Assembly: GCA_910577235.1 (NCBI GenBank)
Contig: CAJTMX010000012.1
Location: 41,233-105,232, forward strand
Source of the DNA: an uncultured Acetatifactor sp.
GTDB lineage: Bacteria; Bacillota; Clostridia; Lachnospirales; Lachnospiraceae
Reading direction: 5' to 3'
Length of the DNA: 64,000 nucleotides
Position 1 is the stretch's first letter. Each line of letters opens with the position of its first letter. The notes under the pieces are model-generated. The model ran no database searches. It saw only the letters and a program-made list of their open reading frames with translations, and was not told where the DNA came from. Positions 18,101 to 26,063 of this stretch are shown one piece after another. The position numbers were made by a program, and so were the translations under genes.

Positions 18101-19764
18101 CCCTTCTCCACCTTCACCGCGCCGATCTCGATGATCCGGTTATTCACCGGGGAAAAGCCGGTGGTCTCGATATCGAACACCACAAAATCCGCGTCCAGCT
18201 CCTGTCCCGCATCCCCGGTGACGATCTCCTTCAGATCGTCCACCAGATAAGCCTCCACGCCGTATATGACCTTAAAAAAATCCTGTTTGTCCGGATTCTC
18301 CTCCCCGGCCTCCTTGCGCTTTCCCTTCTCCGCTTTCCACAGATCGTCCCACACATGTCCCGCGTCGGTAAAGCCCTGCACTACGCCGTGATCCGTGATA
18401 GCGATAGCTCTGTGTCCCCATTTGTACGCCCGTTTCACGATATCCTTGGCCTCGGAAACGCCGTCCATATCACTCATCTTGGTATGGCAGTGCAGTTCCA
18501 CCCGCTTATAGGGGGCCGTGTCCGCCCTGCCGGTGGTAAAGTCCGGGATCTTTTTGATACCGGTCAGGGAACCCAAAGTCAGCTCATGATCGAATTTATC
18601 CAGCATACTGATACCCTTGATCTTTACAAAGGCCCCGGCCTTGACGCCGCCCAAGATTTCTTCCACCTGGTCGTTGCGGACAAACATTTTCACCGTCATT
18701 GTGTCGGAAAAATCCGTCACGTCAAAAATGATAATGGTCTTTTCGTTTTTAATCTCCCTCTTGTCCACAGTCAGGATCTTGCCCCGGATGACCACCTCGC
18801 CGATCTCGCCGATGATGTCCTCGATCCGCATGGCCTCTTCCTCGAAGTCGCGGCCATAGATCACATCCGGGTTGTCGGAGCGCTTTACGCTGCCGCCGTA
18901 GGCTCCTCCCCGGGAAAAATCTCCCTTTTTAAAACCGGAACCTCCCCTGTGGAATTCTCCTCTGCCCATACCGCTCTTGCCGCTGCCTGGAGCCGCACCG
19001 GCGTCTCTGCCTTTACCGCCAGATGCCGCTGTTGTCCCGGCGCTTTTGCCGCCCCCCGGGACTCCGGCCGTCCCAGCGCTTTTTCCACTCCCGGAGACTC
19101 CGGCCCCGTCCGGCGTGCCGGGAATATCTGCCTGCGCAAAGCCTTCCCCGGTGTCTTCCTCCCGAACCCCCGCGCCTGCACTACGACCTGTGCGCCGGGC
19201 GATCTCCGCCACCTGGAGCCGGATCTTCTGTTCATCCTCCTGGGCATATCTGCTGGTCTCGGGCTCCCGGTACTCCACATGCAGCGCCAGGTCAAAGCCG
19301 CATCGCTCCACCAGGATCTTCTCCAATATGCGGACCAATTCCTCCTCCCGGCTGTGGGTCAACACACTGTCCTCCAGTGTGAGAGTCATCTGTCTGGCGT
19401 CCGGGTAGGTAAACTCAGCCGTCCTAAAACTGTTGTAGTCAATATGATTATTCTCCCGCAGCTCCTCCAGAATGCTGTCCCGGTACACGTCCATAAGTTT
19501 CTCCGGGGTATACTGGGAAGAAAGTTCAAATCTCTCATAGATCTTTATGATCATGTTGGCACTTGGAAAAAGCTGCCTCTTGATCTCCCTCTCCGCAGTC
19601 CAAATGTCCTCCTTCATGATCAGACGACCGCTCCAAAGATAGATCCGCAGAAAATCCTTGCGCTTTGTGGCCGAAATCTTTTCCACACTGGTCTGTTCCA
19701 GAATGTCCCGGACCTTGCCGTTCAATTGTAACGTGGGAAATACCTCAAAAAACGGTTTTGCCAT
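15109..19764 (-). CDS. polC: DNA polymerase III alpha subunit, PolC type
   Basis: Main replicative polymerase of low-GC Gram-positives, with built-in proofreading. The 1551-aa protein has the N-terminal domains (1-190), an OB fold (about 315-400), a PHP domain beginning VELHCHTKMSDMDG at 422-435 interrupted by the proofreading exonuclease (VVFDIETTGFSPVNNRIIEIG near 535-555), a zinc cluster (CAKCFYYDF, CPACGAPL) and the polymerase core with PDIDLNFSGEYQ. Unusual is a 100-residue Gly/Ser/Lys-rich linker at 191-297 with repeats such as GSGKSAGTAGVPGGGKSAG. The ATG follows GGAGAGAATAGGCT; ispG ends 3 nt upstream, so the two are one transcript. Confidence 0.97.
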   Translation of the reverse strand: MAKPFFEVFPTLQLNGKVRDILEQTSVEKISATKRKDFLRIYLWSGRLIMKEDIWTAEREIKRQLFPSANMIIKIYERFELSSQYTPEKLMDVYRDSILEELRENNHIDYNSFRTAEFTYPDARQMTLTLEDSVLTHSREEELVRILEKILVERCGFDLALHVEYREPETSRYAQEDEQKIRLQVAEIARRTGRSAGAGVREEDTGEGFAQADIPGTPDGAGVSGSGKSAGTAGVPGGGKSAGTTAASGGKGRDAGAAPGSGKSGMGRGEFHRGGSGFKKGDFSRGGAYGGSVKRSDNPDVIYGRDFEEEAMRIEDIIGEIGEVVIRGKILTVDKREIKNEKTIIIFDVTDFSDTMTVKMFVRNDQVEEILGGVKAGAFVKIKGISMLDKFDHELTLGSLTGIKKIPDFTTGRADTAPYKRVELHCHTKMSDMDGVSEAKDIVKRAYKWGHRAIAITDHGVVQGFTDAGHVWDDLWKAEKGKRKEAGEENPDKQDFFKVIYGVEAYLVDDLKEIVTGDAGQELDADFVVFDIETTGFSPVNNRIIEIGAVKVEKGVVTERFSSFVNPDVPIPFEIEKLTGINDSMVMDAPAIEEVLPAFLAFCEDCVLVAHNASFDMSFIMENCRRQGFSDRFTYVDTVGIARILLPNQAKHTLDAVAKTMGVSLENHHRAVDDAEATAHIFEKFIPRLRESGAQNLQQVNAMGASSPDIIRRLPTYHAIILAKNDLGRINMYRLISESHTTYYSKRPRIPKSLILKYREGLILGSACEAGELYRALLEGKPDGEIARLADFYDYLEIQPTGNNRFMILSDRHPQIQSVEDIQNVNRRIVKLGEQLHKPVVATCDVHFLDPEDEVYRRIIMAGKGFEDADQQAPLYLHTTEEMLEEFSYLGTDKAREIVVTNTNRIADMVETIAPVRPDKCPPVIPDSDKTLTKICYDKAHELYGEDLPRIVQERLDKELHSIITNGFAVMYIIAQKLVWKSVEDGYLVGSRGSVGSSLVAFMAGITEVNSLSAHYRCAKCFYYDFDSPEVRAFAGNAGCDMPDKICPACGAPLVKDGFDIPFETFLGFKGDKEPDIDLNFSGEYQSKAHKYTEVIFGAGQTFRAGTIGTLADKTAFGYVKNYFEERGKHKRTCEINRITVGCTGIRRSTGQHPGGIIVLPVGQDINSFTPVQHPANDMTTDIITTHFDYHSIDHNLLKLDILGHDDPTMIRMLQDLTGIDPTKIPLDDKGVMSLFQKTDALGITPEQLNGCPVGSLGIPEFGTDFVIQMLLDTKPQQFSDLIRISGLGHGTDVWLGNAQTLILEGKATISTAICCRDDIMIYLINKGVESSLSFTIMESVRKGKGLKDEWIAAMKEKDVPDWYIWSCKKIKYMFPKAHAAAYVMMAWRIAYCKINYPLAYYAAFFSIRAKAFSYELMCQGQKHLESIMADYQRRSDSLSNKEELAYGDMKIVQEMYARGFDFMPIDIFRAQSRSFQIVDGKLMPSLNSIDGLGEKAADAIVEAAKDGPFLSKDDFRERCKVSKTIVDLMADLGLLGNLPESNQISLFDFV

Positions 19765-19767
19765 AGC

Positions 19768-20847
19768 CTATTCTCTCCAATGATCCAGTTCATCCCTCAG
19801 CGCTGCCAGCAGTTCGCTCTCCGGCATCTTGCGCACGATCTCACCCTTTTTGATCAGCAGACCTTCGCCGTCTCCTCCGGCGATACCGATATCCGCCTCT
19901 TTGGCCTCCCCGGGACCGTTTACGGCACAGCCCATGACTGCCACCTTGATATCCAGCGGGTAGTCCTCCACCATCTTTTCCACCTGGGTTGCAAGACCTA
20001 TCAGATCGATCTTTGTCCTGCCGCAGGTGGGACAGGACACCACTTCGATCCCTCCCTGCTTAAGCCCCAGAGTACGCAGGATCAGTTTCGCCGACTTGAT
20101 CTCCTCCGCCGGATCTCCCGTCAGCGACACCCGTATTGTGTCTCCGATGCCCTGATACAGGATAATTCCCAGCCCCACGGCAGATTTGATATTGCCGCTC
20201 TGCACCGTGCCGGACTCCGTGATGCCCACATGCAGGGGATATTGTGTCTGGGCCGCCAGCAGCTCATGAGCCTTGACACACATGAGCACATCCGAGGACT
20301 TAATGCTGATCACCAGATTGTCGTACCCCAGATCTTCTATGATATGTACCTTGTCCAAGGCACTCTCCACAATGCCCTGAGCCGTCACGGAGCCGTATTT
20401 TTCCAGCAGAGCTTTCTCCAGAGAACCGCTGTTTACCCCCACACGTATGGGGATGTTCCGCTCTCTCGCAACGTCCACCACCGCTTTGACATTGTCTCTG
20501 GAGCCGATATTGCCGGGATTGATGCGGATCTTATCCGCGCCGTTCTCCATGGCCGCGATTGCCATCTTATAGTCAAAATGAATGTCCGCCACCAGAGGGA
20601 TATGAATCTGCTTTTTGATCTCCCTCAGGGCATCGGCTGCCTGCTGCGTAGGCACCGTGCAGCGGACGATCTCGCAGCCCGCCTGCTCAAGACGGTGAAT
20701 CTGCGCCACCGTAGCCGCCACATCCTCCGTCCGGGTGTTGGTCATGGACTGTATGGCAATGGGCGCTCCTCCGCCGATGGTTACCCCGCCGATCTGCACG
20801 GTTTTGGTTCGCTGCCTGTGAAAAATCTGTGTGTTTTCGCTCAGCAT
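19768..20847 (-). CDS. ispG: 4-hydroxy-3-methylbut-2-enyl diphosphate synthase (flavodoxin/ferredoxin)
   Basis: Penultimate step of the MEP isoprenoid pathway, reducing MEcPP to HMBPP with a 4Fe-4S cluster. At 359 aa it shows the TIM-barrel start PIAIQSMTNTRTEDVAAT near residue 30, DIHFDYKMA near 95, and the C-terminal cluster ligands in VSCPTCGRTKIDL and MGCAVNGPGEAKEADIGIAGG. ATG after GAGGAGGATTTCTT. In many Firmicutes dxr and rseP come directly before ispG-polC; here the upstream neighbour is a GNAT gene, so that block has been rearranged. Confidence 0.96.
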   Translation of the reverse strand: MLSENTQIFHRQRTKTVQIGGVTIGGGAPIAIQSMTNTRTEDVAATVAQIHRLEQAGCEIVRCTVPTQQAADALREIKKQIHIPLVADIHFDYKMAIAAMENGADKIRINPGNIGSRDNVKAVVDVARERNIPIRVGVNSGSLEKALLEKYGSVTAQGIVESALDKVHIIEDLGYDNLVISIKSSDVLMCVKAHELLAAQTQYPLHVGITESGTVQSGNIKSAVGLGIILYQGIGDTIRVSLTGDPAEEIKSAKLILRTLGLKQGGIEVVSCPTCGRTKIDLIGLATQVEKMVEDYPLDIKVAVMGCAVNGPGEAKEADIGIAGGDGEGLLIKKGEIVRKMPESELLAALRDELDHWRE

Positions 20848-21004
20848 AAGAAATCCTCCTCATTTATCTCTTCTGAACACTATATGCGCAAAGGCGCATG
20901 AAATCATTGGCTAGACATAATGTCAGCCTTTAGACTATCCACTTATGCCCCATTGATCATTTCCATATATCCATGCTCCTCCCATCAAATTATGTTCCTG
21001 CCAG

Positions 21005-21559
21005 TTATTCCCGGTCTTCCCTTATCATTCCGTAAATATTGTAACTGCAATACCGGTTTCCCATTCTCCCTCGCCTAACGCACCCCTCCTGCACAAATCC
21101 CGCCTTGCGCAAAACGGCGTTGGACCCCGTGTTCTCCACGTCCGCCTCTGCATGCAGTCTCTCCAGGGAGGTTTCGGTAAAAATAAAATCTGCCACCCGT
21201 TTTATGGCCTCGGTACATATGCCCTGATTCCACCAGTCCGGGCTGATCCGGTAGCCCACAGTACCGATCCGGTCGTTCACAACATCGAACACCTCCAGAA
21301 TGCCGATGACCTTGTGACTCTCCTTACTCTCCACTCCCCAGATAAAGTCATGGGACGGTTTTCTCTTAACGTGGGGCCTGGGGTCGATAAACAACTTTCT
21401 GGCATCGTGCTCTCCTTTCCCCAAAGGCGTTCCCCAATATGTGTAGACTTCCGGCCTGTATAGCCACTCCTGCAAGTCCGCAGCGTCTTCCGGCTCCAGT
21501 TTTCTCAAAATGAGCCGACGCGTTTCCAGCTCCGGAATCCATATACATTGTCTTATCAT
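21005..21559 (-). CDS. GNAT acetyltransferase, RimJ/RimL type
   Basis: A 184-aa acetyltransferase. LETRRLILRKLEPEDAADL near residue 10 and the DWWNQGICTEAIKRVADFIF acetyl-CoA segment near 110 are typical of the RimJ/RimL branch (Acetyltransf_3), followed by the usual ENTGSNAVLRKAGFVQEG. Some members acetylate ribosomal protein N-termini, most have unknown targets. The TAA of an upstream pentapeptide-repeat fragment directly abuts this ATG (TAAATG), and the GGGTGGAGGG ribosome site lies inside that fragment. Confidence 0.88.
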   Translation of the reverse strand: MIRQCIWIPELETRRLILRKLEPEDAADLQEWLYRPEVYTYWGTPLGKGEHDARKLFIDPRPHVKRKPSHDFIWGVESKESHKVIGILEVFDVVNDRIGTVGYRISPDWWNQGICTEAIKRVADFIFTETSLERLHAEADVENTGSNAVLRKAGFVQEGCVRRGRMGNRYCSYNIYGMIREDRE

Positions 21560-21736
21560 TTATCCCTCCACCCTCTTTCCATTGATCGTCAGTCCTCCAA
21601 CCAGACAGTCTACAATGCGGACCTCCTCCAGATTGCAGAAAGCAATGGTTGCTTCCCTCAGGTTCGCGTTGCTGATCTCCGCGCGGTACATGTTCGCGTT
21701 TTGAATGGTGCACTGCTGGTTCTCTTTTCTGCCAAT
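21560..21736 (-). pseudogene. C-terminal fragment of a pentapeptide-repeat protein
   Basis: Reading frame open from 21736 to a TAA at 21560-21562 encodes NANMYRAEISNANLREATIA followed by FCNLEEVRIVDCLVGGLTIN and a short tail: the A(D/N)LxxAxI periodicity and the final GLTING segment are those of pentapeptide-repeat proteins. Only about 58 codons remain and the frame begins at a stop with no suitable start or ribosome site, so it is a 3' remnant. An internal ATG at 21691 would give 43 aa only. Confidence 0.6.
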
Positions 21737-21750
21737 TTAATAAAATCCAT
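21658..21750 (-). pseudogene. 5' fragment of a nitroreductase-like gene
   Basis: An ATG at 21750 behind AGAAAGG starts MDFIKLAEKRTS, the usual opening of nitroreductases (MDFxELAKKRYSVR), then the sequence turns to unrelated residues and stops after 30 codons. From there the DNA belongs, in another frame, to the pentapeptide fragment, so a deletion seems to have joined two unrelated genes. The match is short, hence the modest confidence. Confidence 0.45.
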
Positions 21751-21813
21751 CTTGTATACCTTTCTCATTTTTGTGTGTCAGGCCCCTCCGCGTTTCCATA
21801 CCCCAGAAGGACT

Positions 21814-21943
21814 TTACGCATTCGCGGCGGTATTCCCCGCCCGGCGGTCCGAGGCTACCACCGCCGCAGGTTTATGTATGAAAACGCCCTTGCTGCTGTA
21901 GAATGCCCGGTCCAAAAATGCCGCTGACATGGGCATAATATAC
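21814..21943 (-). pseudogene. Fragment of an NADPH-dependent FMN reductase (flavodoxin-fold)
   Basis: VYYAHVSG (from 21943) in one frame and AAFLDRAFYSSKG then VFIHKPAAVVASDRRAGNTA in a second frame ending at 21814 match the middle of NADPH-dependent FMN reductases (pattern VYYAS-NG-AFLDR-FYS-KPAA-VVSARRAGTTA). A frameshift and loss of both ends mark it as dead. With the two fragments to its left it forms a small graveyard of redox and repeat-protein genes. Confidence 0.6.
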
Positions 21944-21949
21944 GTTATC

Positions 21950-22846
21950 TCAATTATTACTCAGTCCCAGCTCATTCCATCTCTCCCACAACTCAGGTTT
22001 CCGCTCCATGCCAAATCGCAGGATCTTCCATAAAGACTCCACCGCGTCCGGCCCGTAGACCTGCATATAAGAGATATGCATAAAGACCGCGCCCTGCCAG
22101 AGCAGATCATACTCCTCCCCGGTCAGCCGCCTTTCTCCATAGTATCCCCGCAAAAACGAAAGCGCAAGGTCAAAACGGTACTGCATCTTCTCTGTCTGAT
22201 GGTTGAAATCCACAAACTGCATGATAAAAGGCCATCCCAGATCCAGATGCCTTGCCCCGATCCCGGCGTCGTCCAGATCGATCAGTACCACTTCCCCGCC
22301 GGTCCTTCGCATGGCGTTATGGGGTCCGATATCCGAGTGGATCAGACACTGTTCACATTGGGTAAAATCAGGAAGTCCATCCAATATCCTGTCAAACTCC
22401 GCCTTGAAATGCCTATCGGAAAACCAGCCGTAAAATCGGGACTTATCCTGATTCAGACCGGTGGGATATCCATATCCCCTGATACCGTGCAGTTTCGCGG
22501 TCAACTGTCCCAGCGCGTACTCGTCCGCCGCGTTCTCCTCCAGATTTTTCCCTTCAATATATTCCATCATATAAAACCATTGGCCGTCCACGGCTATATA
22601 GCCGCAGCCGTCACCTGTATAGACGATCTCAGGAGCCATATGTTTCTGGTTCCCCAGATACTCATGAGCCAGCACATTCCCCCGGATGGTCTGTTCCTTT
22701 TTATCTCCAGACAAACCCTTCAGAAAAAAAGTATGGCTGCCAGTCTCAACGCGGCATGTAATCCGATCTGTGTCTTCGTGGTATCTCTCTTTGATCGTAT
22801 AATCCGCGATACCGTAGCGGACCAAAACCTTATCTATCAGCTCCAT
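21950..22846 (-). CDS. APH-fold phosphotransferase (choline/aminoglycoside-kinase like)
   Basis: A 298-aa kinase of the APH family. The catalytic loop LIHSDIGPHNAMRR near residue 168 and the metal-binding VLIDLDDAGIGARHLDLGW near residue 188 are intact; YMMEYIEGKNLEE near residue 92 is the hinge. The family includes choline kinases, homoserine kinase-like proteins and aminoglycoside kinases; nothing here points to drug resistance. The ATG follows AAAGAGGTAGAG. It is followed on its 3' side by gene debris and preceded by the maltose-acetyltransferase-like gene at a 23-nt gap, so these may be cotranscribed. Confidence 0.88.
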   Translation of the reverse strand: MELIDKVLVRYGIADYTIKERYHEDTDRITCRVETGSHTFFLKGLSGDKKEQTIRGNVLAHEYLGNQKHMAPEIVYTGDGCGYIAVDGQWFYMMEYIEGKNLEENAADEYALGQLTAKLHGIRGYGYPTGLNQDKSRFYGWFSDRHFKAEFDRILDGLPDFTQCEQCLIHSDIGPHNAMRRTGGEVVLIDLDDAGIGARHLDLGWPFIMQFVDFNHQTEKMQYRFDLALSFLRGYYGERRLTGEEYDLLWQGAVFMHISYMQVYGPDAVESLWKILRFGMERKPELWERWNELGLSNN

Positions 22847-22869
22847 CTCTACCTCTTTCCGCCCATAAC

Positions 22870-23499
22870 TCAGAATTCCATTCGCTCCAAAATGTCCGCC
22901 CAGGCCTCCTCATCGATCTCCTCATCCCTAAACAGCTTTCTCCTGTCCGCCTCCGTAATACGGCGCAGAACTTTACAGGGATTGCCTGCGGCCAGACTCC
23001 AGTCGGGAATATCTTTCGTCACCACACTGCCCGCGCCGATGACCACATTGCTGCCGATATGTACGCCGGGACAGACCACCGTATTGCCCCCAAGCCATAC
23101 ATTGTCGCCTATGGTTACCTCCTTGCCGTACTCGTAAGCGGAGTTACGGCTCACCGGATGTATCGGATGCCCTGCCGTGTAGATTGCCACATTGGGGGCC
23201 ATCTGACAGTTGTCTCCAATCTTTATCTTGGCCACGTCCAGCATCGTACAGTTATAATTGGCAAAGAAATTTTTTCCCGCCTCTATATGCTTACCGTAAT
23301 CACAGTAAAAGGGCGGATTGATAAACGCCCCTTCGGACTTGCCCAAAAGTTCTCTGACCACCTGGGCTATCCCCGCAAAGTCGGAGCGGTCCATAAAATT
23401 CAGCCGCTGCAATATCCTCCGGCACAGAATCTGCTCCTCAAAAACACTGTCGTCCGAGATGTACGCCATCTGCGCGTCTCTTCGTTCCCTGTTTGTCAT
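22870..23499 (-). CDS. Sugar O-acetyltransferase (Maa/LacA family)
   Basis: A 209-aa left-handed beta-helix acetyltransferase. The N-terminal mac domain and the hexapeptide repeats (VTIGDNVWLGGNTVVCPGVH, IGSNVVIGAGSVVTKDIP) are clear, as is FANYNCTMLDVAKIKIGDN and the catalytic His in APNVAIYTAGHPIHPVSR. Such enzymes acetylate maltose, galactosides or related sugars, often as detoxification. The ATG chosen overlaps the stop codon of the aldo-keto reductase gene as ATGA and follows GGGAGAACGGGCT, giving translational coupling. Confidence 0.93.
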   Translation of the reverse strand: MTNRERRDAQMAYISDDSVFEEQILCRRILQRLNFMDRSDFAGIAQVVRELLGKSEGAFINPPFYCDYGKHIEAGKNFFANYNCTMLDVAKIKIGDNCQMAPNVAIYTAGHPIHPVSRNSAYEYGKEVTIGDNVWLGGNTVVCPGVHIGSNVVIGAGSVVTKDIPDWSLAAGNPCKVLRRITEADRRKLFRDEEIDEEAWADILERMEF

Positions 23500-24500
23500 A
23501 GCCCGTTCTCCCATCCCAATATGCTGTCAATCATCTCCAGCTCCGTCTTGTCAAAGCGCATATTGGAAAGCATACCCACATTGTCCGTCACCTGGGACGC
23601 TTTTGATGCTCCGATCAGTACGCTGGTGATATCCCCGTCCCTAAGTATCCAGGCCAGGGCCATCTGGGCCAGACTCTGGCCCCGCTTCCTCGCGATCTCG
23701 TCCAATGCCCGCACTTTCCGAAGAATCTCCTCCCGGATAGCGCTCTCTGTCAGGAATCTTCCGTCCGTGCGCACCCGGCTGTCCTCCGGAATCCCATGCA
23801 GATAACGGTCTGTCAGCAGCCCCTGCTCCAGCGGGCAGAATGTGATGATGCCGATCCCGTTCCTGGCCGCATAATCCTTCAATCCGTCAGTCTCTATGCT
23901 GCGGTCAAACAGGGAATAGCGCCTCTGATTGATGATAAAGGGCGTCCCCATCTGCTTAAACAGTTTGGCAATGGCGATGGTCTGTTCTTTGTTATAGTTG
24001 GATATACCCACATAAAGCGCCTTTCCGCTCCGAACGATGCCGTCCAGCGCTCCCGCAGTCTCCTCCAGCGGCGTATCCGGGTCCGGTCTGTGGTGATAAT
24101 AGATATCCACATACTCCAGCCCCATCCTGCCAAGGCTCTGATCCAGACTGGCCACCAGATATTTCTTACTCCCCCAGTCTCCATAAGGGCCCGGCCACAT
24201 ATCGTACCCGGCCTTCGTGGAGATCACCATCTCGTCTCTGTACGCGCCCAGACTTTTCTTAAGAATACGCCCGAAATTTTCCTCCGCCGCTCCGGGTACC
24301 GGCCCGTAATTGTTTGCCAGATCAAAGTGGGTGATCCCTTTGTCAAAAGCCGTCTTACATATATCCAGCATATTGTCAAAATTGCCGTTGCTGCCAAAAT
24401 TATGCCAGAGTCCAAGGGACACCGCTGGCAGTTTCAGTCCGCTGGCTCCGCAGCGGTTGTACTGCATTTTATCGTAGCGTGTTTTTTCCGCAATATACAT
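23496..24500 (-). CDS. Aldo-keto reductase, YghZ-like (L-glyceraldehyde 3-phosphate reductase type)
   Basis: A 334-aa NADPH-dependent aldo-keto reductase. MQYNRCGASGLKLPAVSLGL near residue 12, HFDLANNYGPVPGAAEENFG with the catalytic Tyr, ISTKAGYDMWPGPYGDWGSK with the catalytic Lys and GKALYVGISNYN closely match the YghZ/Gpr branch, which reduces L-glyceraldehyde 3-phosphate and methylglyoxal (established for E. coli YghZ). The frame is open about 97 codons further upstream through the end of the phosphorylase gene, but that part is not protein-like; the start at MYIAEKTRYDKM was chosen. Coupled to the sugar acetyltransferase downstream. Confidence 0.92.
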   Translation of the reverse strand: MYIAEKTRYDKMQYNRCGASGLKLPAVSLGLWHNFGSNGNFDNMLDICKTAFDKGITHFDLANNYGPVPGAAEENFGRILKKSLGAYRDEMVISTKAGYDMWPGPYGDWGSKKYLVASLDQSLGRMGLEYVDIYYHHRPDPDTPLEETAGALDGIVRSGKALYVGISNYNKEQTIAIAKLFKQMGTPFIINQRRYSLFDRSIETDGLKDYAARNGIGIITFCPLEQGLLTDRYLHGIPEDSRVRTDGRFLTESAIREEILRKVRALDEIARKRGQSLAQMALAWILRDGDITSVLIGASKASQVTDNVGMLSNMRFDKTELEMIDSILGWENGL

Positions 24501-24624
24501 GCTCCAAACATCTCCATCCTGTTTTAGTGATATTATTCCCTGTATTTTTGTCACTGCCGCTCTCCTTGGAGAAAAGTCCTTGCCGGCCATGTGGTGGTCC
24601 CACGATCCGTCTTCCGCACAAAGG

Positions 24625-25398
24625 CTATGGTGTCCCCATCTTAATCGCCAGTTCCAGAGCCAGCGCCGCAATCCGGTCTTTCTTAAGCAGATTGGAGTGA
24701 TTGGACAGGCTGCGGCAGTCCCACTCCTCATTGTCCAGATTGTCGGCGGCATAGAAAAACTGAAAAATCTCCTTTTCCCGCAGTCTGGCAAAAGCCGCCA
24801 CGGCGGAGCATTCCATGTCCACGCAGATACAGCCGCTCTCTTTGCGGCGTGTTACTTTTTCCCTGGTCTCCCGGTAGACGGCATCCGTTGTCCACACTTT
24901 CCCCACCGTATAGTTACAGTTATGCTCCTTCAAAATATCGGCAAATTCCTCTATATACCGCGTATTTACATCGATCTCCTCCGAGGGCGGCGCATAGTGA
25001 TAGCTGGTTCCCTCATCCCGCACCGCCCTGTTCGGAATGATCACAGAGCAGTCCTCGATCCCGGAGTCCAGCACGCCGCAGGTGCCGAACAGCACCAATT
25101 TCTCCAGGCCCATCTCAAACACATCCTCCAGCAGAGCCACACAGCCTGGCGCTCCCACATCCATCATAAATAATCCCAGTTCCAGCCCCCTGTATTCCAC
25201 CTGATAGACAGGAAATACCATATTGGCCCCGCAGGACTCCCCCACGATGCGCCCTCCGCCCAGTTCCTGCCGCATTCTCTCAAAGGTCCTGCTGGAAAAA
25301 CAGCTCACACCCACTTTGGGGAACCCCGGCTGCTTTTGAACCGTGTTCCACGGATTGATGACCGCCTCTTTACTCGGGTCAAACTCTTCTAAGATCAT
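24625..25398 (-). CDS. Nucleoside phosphorylase (PNP/UDP family)
   Basis: A 257-aa protein of the purine/uridine phosphorylase family, which cleaves nucleosides with phosphate to base and ribose 1-phosphate. LVLFGTCGVLDSGIEDCSVI (phosphate/base pocket) lies near residue 102, and the ribose-binding GCICVDMECSAVAAFAR near residue 195 carries the conserved Met-Glu. The C-terminus FYAADNLDNEEWDCR differs from classical Udp. The ATG follows GCAGGAGGTGCAGAT; an eight-codon longer reading includes this site. Substrate not assignable. Confidence 0.88.
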   Translation of the reverse strand: MILEEFDPSKEAVINPWNTVQKQPGFPKVGVSCFSSRTFERMRQELGGGRIVGESCGANMVFPVYQVEYRGLELGLFMMDVGAPGCVALLEDVFEMGLEKLVLFGTCGVLDSGIEDCSVIIPNRAVRDEGTSYHYAPPSEEIDVNTRYIEEFADILKEHNCNYTVGKVWTTDAVYRETREKVTRRKESGCICVDMECSAVAAFARLREKEIFQFFYAADNLDNEEWDCRSLSNHSNLLKKDRIAALALELAIKMGTP

Positions 25399-25496
25399 AT
25401 CTGCACCTCCTGCAAATTGCAATTCTGCTTAATATAGTTCCGCCAAAAACATGCAATATGGATTATAAAGACTAATGTCAAACGTGTCACTCCCTG

Positions 25497-25961
25497 CTAA
25501 ATTCCCAAAAACTCCATATTCACAGACTTTTCCGTAAATCCATATTTTTCATACATGGCTCTGGCCGCCGCGTTCCTGGCGTTTACCTGTAGCTCCAGCC
25601 CGTCGTATTTCTTTTCCCGGCACAGTCCCCGTACATGGTCAAACAGCTTATGGCCTATGCCCTGCCCCCTGTATCTCTCCTCCACCGCCATGGAATCCAC
25701 ATACAGCACTTTTCGCTCCTGCACAGGGCCACCGGAGATATGGCGCTCCAGACAGATCACCAGGCCCACCGCTTCCCCGTCCAGATCCGCCACCAGAACC
25801 TGTTGCCGCTCCAAATGCTCCAGATATATATTCCGTGGTAATATGGGCTCGATGTCCTTATAGATATCCGGTCTCCAGCCCACATGCATGGCATGTACCT
25901 GTTTCATGATCCTCTCCACGGATGCGTAGTCGCCCTCTGTTGCCAATCGTATCGTCACCAT
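25497..25961 (-). CDS. GNAT acetyltransferase
   Basis: A compact 154-aa GNAT protein: VTIRLATEGDYASVERIM at the start, acetyl-CoA motif VEERYRGQGIGHKLFDHVRG near residue 95, and LQVNARNAAARAMYEKYGFTEKS near residue 125. Complete and with a strong AAGGAGACAGAT ribosome site. It stands alone with its own flanking gaps; the target is unknown. Confidence 0.9.
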   Translation of the reverse strand: MVTIRLATEGDYASVERIMKQVHAMHVGWRPDIYKDIEPILPRNIYLEHLERQQVLVADLDGEAVGLVICLERHISGGPVQERKVLYVDSMAVEERYRGQGIGHKLFDHVRGLCREKKYDGLELQVNARNAAARAMYEKYGFTEKSVNMEFLGI

Positions 25962-26063
25962 ATCTGTCTCCTTAATCTGTTTCCCTTATTTATCTCCATT
26001 ATCAGCCGCTACGCCGCCGCTTTTTCATTCCCGACCCAATTAGTCAGAGAACCCACAGGTACA

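Noticed and set aside
21950..22846. Aminoglycoside resistance kinase
   Set aside because: Only the general APH fold motifs are seen; no residue pattern tied to a specific drug class. The same caution applies to the streptothricin-acetyltransferase-like gene at 31215-31757.
23496..24791. 431-codon version of the aldo-keto reductase
   Set aside because: The first ~97 codons overlap the phosphorylase gene end and the intergenic space and do not resemble the family; the YghZ-type start is at 24500.
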